Shown here piece by piece: positions 59,120-64,000 of a stretch of 64,000 nucleotides of DNA. Positions within the stretch are counted from its first letter, which is position 1, and every line of letters begins with the position of its first letter. Below the pieces are notes generated by a model. It made no database searches, was not told the origin of the DNA, and saw only the letters and a program-made list of their open reading frames with translations. The DNA is from Musa acuminata AAA Group (taxonomy: Eukaryota > Streptophyta > Magnoliopsida > Zingiberales > Musaceae). The stretch is from assembly GCF_036884655.1 (NCBI RefSeq), contig NC_088357.1, positions 11,997,501 through 12,061,500 on the forward strand, written 5' to 3'. Both the position numbers and the translations under genes were made by a program.

Positions 59120-59184
59120 TTGACCACGTGGTTCACCTTTGACCCTTGCCACGCAATGGCCTCCGTGGGAGCTCAAGTTTGACC
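59120..59184 (+). promoter_or_regulatory. W-box/G-box cluster upstream of the ARM gene
   Basis: TTGACC at 59,120-59,125 overlaps the G-box core CACGTG at 59,125-59,130. Further TTGACC occur at 59,139-59,144 and 59,179-59,184. All are on the coding strand, about 190-255 bp before the ARM start codon. WRKY factors bind TTGAC(C/T) and bZIP/bHLH factors bind CACGTG, so stress- or defence-linked control is possible; this is inference from motifs. The cluster starts within 10 bp of the end of the repeated unit. Confidence 0.55.
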
Positions 59185-59374
59185 GCTGCGAGCCGTCTTC
59201 TCGTAGATTACGATACGACGTTGCACTTCACGTAGAAAGAGGCCTTCGACGACTCCCAAGCAATTAATGAGTGGCTGCCATACAGAAATAAACTCATAGA
59301 TTTCCAGGTCTGCGGGTGCTTCCACCTGACTCAGACGTAGAACAATTCCCTTCCCAAGTCCAGGGGATCGAGAG

Positions 59375-61862
59375 ATGAGTCTCAACAGCGAGCAAAACGA
59401 AGAAGGAGATCGAAACTTCATGTTGGACGTCGCCCGGCATCAGGTGCGAGGCGGCAGCGAGCACCCCGTCTTCGCACCTCATCCCGATCCCAGTGACCCG
59501 ACTCCGACAGCGAGAATTGGCAGCTCGATCGAAGCACCGGAGAAGAAGCTGACGCTCTTCGCCTTCCGCCTCGGGATTCTAGAGAAGTCGGCAAGCGGTC
59601 TCGGCACGCTAGCCTTCGTCTGGGCCACCGTCGTCCTCCTCGGCGGCTTCTCCTCGGCGCTCGTGAGGAAGGACTTCGTGATCGTGACCGTGCTTCTCGT
59701 CACCGAGAGCACCAGAATCTTCGGCCGCAGCCACGAGCTGGAGTGGCAGCATCAGGCGGCCTGGACGACGCCGGAAGGTGCAGGAAGGTCCAGCTTCCGC
59801 GTCGTCGAGGACGTCGATGGCCGACGAACGTGGCGCTCTCGTGACGTTCCCCTGCTTCCTTTCGCTGGCTGGATCTTCGTGTCGAAGAACCTCAGCAGGG
59901 GCCTCTCATGGCTTCAGCTCTCGTCCGCCCTCGCCTGCGTGGTGCTCTCCTTGATGCGCCTCATTCAGCAGGACTACGGCGAGGTAGTCGGGCGAGATCG
60001 CAGGAACCTGAGCCCAGCTCTCAATCTCTTCTACGGACTGGCGCTCGCGGAGGCGCTCATCTTCCTGATGGAGAAGGCATACTGGTCATGGAGGATCTCA
60101 TTCTACAAGTTGCTGGAGAAGGTCAGCCGAGAGTGTGATCTCGGAGAAGTCTCCATCAGGCGCTTCTTCTACGACACCTACTCCAAGTGCATCGAAGGCA
60201 GCGTCTTCGACGGCCTCAAGATGAACCTAGTGACCTTCGCCAAGGAACTTCTGGTCTCTGAGCTCCGCGATGAGCAGCTCATTGGCGTCCGAGTCCTGCA
60301 CAAGCTCGCCACCATCGACCGCTTCTCCCTCGACACGCTCAGGAAGATCGGCAGCTCGACGCGGACGATCGAGAGGCTCGTGGAGATGCTGAACTGGAAG
60401 AACACGGGCGAAGAGGAAGAGATCAGGATGCGTGCGGCGGAGATCGTGTCGAAGCTTGCAGAGAAGAGGAGGAACGTGCTTCGAGTTGCTGCAATTCCAG
60501 GAGCCATGGAGGCGCTGTCATCGTTGCTCGTCGTCGATGACTCCTCGGACTTCAATCTGCTGGGACTGTCCATCCTCGAGAAGCTGGCATCAGACCACGA
60601 GGACTGTTGGAAGATTGGCAATACCAGAGATCTGCTGCCAAAGATCATCGACCTCACCAGTGCGAGGAAAACGCTGCTTAGGAATGATCATGCAGCAGAG
60701 TCCCAGATCAGAACGGTGATGAGTTCGCTGCAAGTGCTGAAGAAGCTGGTGAGCACGACCGGATACATCGGCCAAATTCTACGACAGGAAGTCTCTGAGA
60801 TCGTGTTCACGGTGAGCAACATAAGGGAGATCCTGCAGCACGGAGAGAGCCACATGGTTCTGCAAAAGCTGGGAATCGAGATCCTAAAAAGCCTCGCCAT
60901 GGACGAGAGCGCAAGGGAGAAGATTGGAAGCACAGGTGGAGTCATCAAGCTGCTCCTGTCGATCTTCTTCGAGCCAGGATTCACCGAGGCTGAGAACTCG
61001 CTCAGAGATGAAGCGGGAGAGGCGCTGGCGATGCTGACATTGGAAAGCAAGAAGAACTGCGATCGGATCGTGAAGGAGCCGGAGGTGGATAGGCTCATGG
61101 AAGCACTGACCGATGCTGTTCTTCAGATAAATGCTTCGAGGATTCTGCGCAATTTGTGTGCCTACGGCGGAGCCGAATGCTCTCATCGGCTATCGGGGAT
61201 TACTGCTGCCATGCCCACTGTAAGCTTCTATCTCAAACTTCTATTATACTATCATCACCAACAACAACAACAACCATAACGTCTCGCGAATTGATCTGGT
61301 GGGATAAATTAAATTAAGTAGCTTCGTGGATTAAATTAGATCTTTAGTCCTAATCAAACCTTTAAGATGAAAACCGTACGATTAGCCTAACAGGAATTGC
61401 AAGCTCCAAGTAACATTCTTGTTCTCGAAACAGGTTTTGAAAGTGATTATGGAGGCAAAAGAGAGATTACTAGAGGCATCGATTGATCTAACCACAGAGA
61501 TCTGCAAATTCCTGGATCCTGATGAATTTGCTGAATTCCTCAAGAAAGCTGCCATTGAAGAAACTGATCTTGTAGTGAAGCTTGTGCAAGTGCTGAAAGA
61601 ATACAGATATCCGGAAATCAGGGTTCCAGGAATGAGGAGATTTGTGATTGAACAAGCTATTTGGATGATGAGATCCAACAGAAACAGTATCCAGCTCTTC
61701 GAGCAATTGGAGATGGAGAGGTTATTGAAGGCTGTAGCAGAGACCACATCCGAGCTCGAGTGCTTCCACATTTTCTCCGGCGGTGTTGGACTGAGCAGGC
61801 ACAGTAAAACCTTGTCATCTCTTGTAGAAACAGCATTGCACCTAATGACAGCAGAAGATTGA
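59375..61862 (+). CDS. Membrane-anchored armadillo-repeat protein (2 exons, 757 aa)
   Basis: Exon 1 59,375-61,219 (615 codons), GT donor after ATGCCCACT, intron with CAACAACAACAACAACC, exon 2 61,434-61,862 (142 codons, TGA). Residues 1-60 are polar and probably disordered. Hydrophobic segments at about 75-95, 99-113, 178-197 and 213-233 suggest a four-pass membrane region; YWSWRISFYKLLEKV follows. From about 280 to the end there are helical armadillo-type repeats with motifs such as GVRVLHKLA, GLSILEKLASD, GIEILKSLAMDESAREKIGSTGGVIKLLL, EAGEALAMLTLES and ASRILRNLCAYGG. It resembles plant uncharacterised ARM-repeat superfamily proteins with an N-terminal membrane domain (family recalled, not searched); function is unknown, probably protein binding at a membrane. 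Exon 1 is very GC-rich, typical of monocot 5' coding sequence. It is single copy, outside the triplication. Unspliced reading stops after 19 intron codons. Confidence 0.93.
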
Positions 61863-62220
61863 AACAAGTTAAGCAGGAGGATTTATTACCAGTCAAATTG
61901 TAATTCCATAGATATCATTTCTCTTGATCTACTTCATACATCAGAAGACTCTTCTTGCATTTAACATCAAATCTTTCTTTGCATTTAGAATATTTTGTTT
62001 GATTAAGTAATACATATCTTCTCTATTTTTTCGCATGATTAAGTTGTATAATTCTTCTTTTGATTTAAGTGGTATTATTATATACTTCATACAGCAGAAG
62101 ACTTGCATTTAGCATCTTTGCTTGTTCTTGAGATGGAAAGCATGGGAAGAACTCCGACGAACCATTATGAAAAGAAACCCTGTGATGACGACACCACGTG
62201 AAGCATTTCGAGTGTATATA
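61863..62220. other. ARM gene 3' region and spacer
   Basis: AT-rich, probably the 3' UTR and terminator. TTCATACATCAGAAGACTCTTC (split at about 61,933) and TTCATACAGCAGAAGACTTGC (about 62,086) show a local duplication of about 150 bp. No gene seen. Confidence 0.6.
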
Positions 62221-62397
62221 GCTGTGAATGAAAGGAAGGAAATTTGGTCAACATGCAAGTCAACATTCGATCAAGTAATTGCTGTGACTGAAAGGGAGGT
62301 AATTTGGTCAACATGCAAGTCAACATTCGATCAAGTAATAGCTGTGAATGAAAGGGCGGTAATTTGGTCAACATGCAAGTCAACATTCGTCAAGTAA
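62221..62397. repeat. Three 60-bp tandem units rich in GTCAA (W-box) cores
   Basis: Units 62,221-62,280, 62,281-62,340 and 62,341-62,397 are about 93% identical; the last has a 2-bp deletion. Each has TTTGGTCAACATGCAAGTCAAC, that is two W-box cores on the minus strand (GTTGAC, GTTGAC). Two more follow at about 62,409-62,422. A frame from 62,122 repeats every 20 residues (IWSTCKSTFDQVIAV), but differences between units change amino acids (K/E, E/V, N/T), arguing against coding. More likely regulatory sequence or a young minisatellite. Confidence 0.8.
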
Positions 62398-62457
62398 AGA
62401 GAAAGAGGGTCAACTTGGTCAACGATGTGGGATTAGGATGCTAGAAGAGTTGATCAT

Positions 62458-62460
<3 letters not shown>

Positions 62461-62491
<31 letters not shown>
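62461..62491. repeat. (GA)n microsatellite
   Basis: About 15 GA units preceding GCGCCTTATCC. Such tracts are common in plant promoters and 5' leaders and here lie about 120-150 bp before a possible gene start. Confidence 0.93.
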
Positions 62492-62494
<3 letters not shown>

Positions 62495-62611
62495 CTTATC
62501 CTGTGCACCCTATGGTCTCTTGCTGCCCCCAAAGCGCCATCGACGAGTCTCCTCACCCGACAAAACTAACCCTATCTGCTCCGCAAAAGCCAACCTCCCT
62601 TCATATATGAC

Positions 62612-62687
62612 ATGACAACGCCACTGCCCTCGTTTCTGACGCGCTTCCTTCCTCCTCCTCCTCCCTGCTTCGACTCTTGCCTCTTGG
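62612..62687 (+). CDS. Possible first exon of an unidentified gene
   Basis: After a CT-rich, GC-richer stretch with TATATGA (62,603), ATG 62,612 opens a frame MTTPLPSFLTRFLPPPPPCF that reaches a good donor CTTGG|GTAAGC at 62,687/62,688. The T/G-rich sequence from 62,760 to 63,000 looks like the start of a plant intron. It might instead be a 5' UTR exon. No homology is recognised and no second exon is identified inside the window. Confidence 0.25.
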
Positions 62688-63017
62688 GTAAGCCTGTCTT
62701 CACTCGATGTTGTGAGATTGCCACTCTATGCCATTGTAGTGGGTGCTGCTACTTCTTTTGCTTTGCACATCTTGAGATTTTTGGGGTTTGGAATGTGCTT
62801 CTTTCCACAGACACATTGATCTGATTTTCCTCCTTCCTGTAGTAGATGTTGTAAGTCTTGTGTTTTGGATATCGGATCTTAGAATTTGTGTGAACGTTGT
62901 TGATGTTTTTGGTTTCTGTAAGGTCTTGTTGATGTTTGATACTACGATTTGTGTGGATTTTGTTGATAATTTTGGTTTCTGGTGTTTGTGTTCCATCAAT
63001 AGAGGACTATTTACAAT

Positions 63018-63270
63018 GCAATGCTGATAAAACTATGCTCTTGTAAAACTACGCTCTGTTATTTTTTTGGTGGAAATTGATGTTTAATAAGAGCATTGCA
63101 ATGCTGATAAAACTATGCTCTTGTATTGTATATCGGAAGGAAAAATAACAGAGCGAGAAATGAAGAAGATTTAGGGTCTTATATCAATCAGCATTGTAAT
63201 GCTGATAAAACTATGCTCATATTGTATATCAGAAAGAAAAATAACAGCGAGAAATGAAGAAGATTTAGGC
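63018..63270. repeat. Tandem/inverted repeat cluster around AATGCTGATAAAACTATGCTC
   Basis: AATGCTGATAAAACTATGCTC occurs at about 63,019, 63,099 and 63,197. The 63,099 and 63,197 copies are followed by TTGTATATC, GAAAAATAACAG and GAGAAATGAAGAAGATTTAGG, giving a period of about 98 bp. GCATTGCAATGC at about 63,094 is a perfect 12-bp palindrome. CTCTGTTATTTTT (63,055) is inverted to AAAAATAACAGAG (63,142). No coding content. Confidence 0.8.
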
Positions 63271-64000
63271 TAAGAAAAGAAGAATAATTGAACCTAAAAC
63301 ATTTTAAGAGATAACATGTTTGGTAAAAAATATTCACTGGATTAGGCTTGAATCTTTCAAGTTAATTAATGGAGGTAAATATTAGGGTCGAAATGTAACA
63401 TTAATGAGAAAAGCAGGGATCAATTGATACATACAATAAAACAACAGACAATTCCGTGAGAAAACAGTTTGCAGGCATTAGCGTGCTTCATCTAATTATT
63501 TGGCATCCATTTCTTCAACAAAAGGATTGGATCATTAGACCCTCAATTTATGAGTCACATCCAATGTGCATTTTGCTGGTTTGTGGCGGCAGACATTGTA
63601 GGACAAAGAGAAAAGGGAAAAAAAAACCAAATCAGAGGGTTAAGAGACCAAAATATATATCTCGGAATACAAAATACCACCAATTCACATTGTGAAAGGA
63701 GAGATTGGAGTCAGAAATTAATTAAAATGCATAGGCACATTGGACTTACTGTTTTTCCAGTCGAACACTTGCCTTTGGCAGTCTGCCTCCCATGGCTTAT
63801 AGGTGTGATCATCATTGAATCTCTACCTTTGCCCTTTTGTAGCTCCAAGGAATATACTTGAGTTAAAAAAAAGATATATGTTTCTAGTCCAAGGTACTTT
63901 ATTCGATAGAAAATTTCGAAGAACTGACTATTTTTGCTAATTTTTGAACAAGCATTGAACAACTTAAATTCAGAACTTTGTGCTCTATTTTGTGTTTGCT
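63271..64000. other. Unannotated right end
   Basis: No feature supported. The frames at 63,456 and 63,550 overlap each other and lack protein character; they could lie in an intron of the possible gene starting at 62,612. Confidence 0.5.

Noticed and set aside
62122..62397. Repeat protein with 20-residue period
   Set aside because: Unit-to-unit differences are mostly amino-acid changing and there is no gene context; a non-coding tandem repeat fits better.
1..64000. A novel prokaryote-style defence or biosynthetic system
   Set aside because: The window is plant nuclear DNA with introns and retrotransposons; no operons, phage genes, tRNA or rRNA genes were seen.

Overview
This is a nuclear segment from a plant, most likely a commelinid monocot. 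Genes have spliced GT-AG introns, the coding exons are GC-rich (strongly so in the gene at 59.4 kb) within AT-rich introns and spacers, and more than half of the window is LTR-retrotransposon sequence. Repeat style and gene content suggest Musaceae (Musa/Ensete), but that is inference from memory and no search was possible. Nothing bacterial, viral, CRISPR-like or organellar was seen.

The backbone is a tandem triplication of a roughly 16 kb unit. The unit carries a 7-exon dienelactone hydrolase-like gene (DLH, + strand). A divergently oriented RNA-recognition-motif gene (RRM, - strand) lies just upstream of the next DLH. Copy A is cut by the window edge (exons 4-7 at 3,371-4,275). Copy B is complete (15,404-20,287, 245 aa). 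Copy C is complete (49,126-57,465, 245 aa). RRM copies lie at 12,269-14,208 and 46,779-48,686. The third unit ends at about 59,113 against unique sequence holding a membrane-anchored armadillo-repeat gene (59,375-61,862, 757 aa). The last 2 kb contain a 60-bp tandem repeat rich in W-box cores and the possible start of another gene.

Mobile DNA explains most of the remaining sequence. Between units B and C is a three-level nest. A minus-strand copia-type element (UBN2 gag) was hit in its gag by a minus-strand Ty3-gypsy element (22,937-40,780, TSD CTTTA). One LTR of the gypsy element was then hit by a plus-strand Ty1-copia element (23,533-32,106, TSD AAGAG). Elsewhere there is a solo LTR (10,215-10,819, TSD CAATG), a TRIM-like miniature element in intron 2 of DLH-C (49,642-50,871, TSD ATTTG), a chimeric copia-type element in intron 3 of all three DLH genes, and older LTR pieces. 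All retrotransposon coding regions are broken.

The two fully visible DLH genes keep the Cys-Asp-His triad and exact exon lengths, so they look functional despite the insertions; DLH-C has an Asp-to-Asn change at residue 75. The copies differ by deletions, a micro-inversion of about 95 bp, element insertions and a splice-donor change in one RRM copy. The locus is therefore a good natural record of duplication followed by copy-specific decay. I found no evidence of a wholly new biological system.
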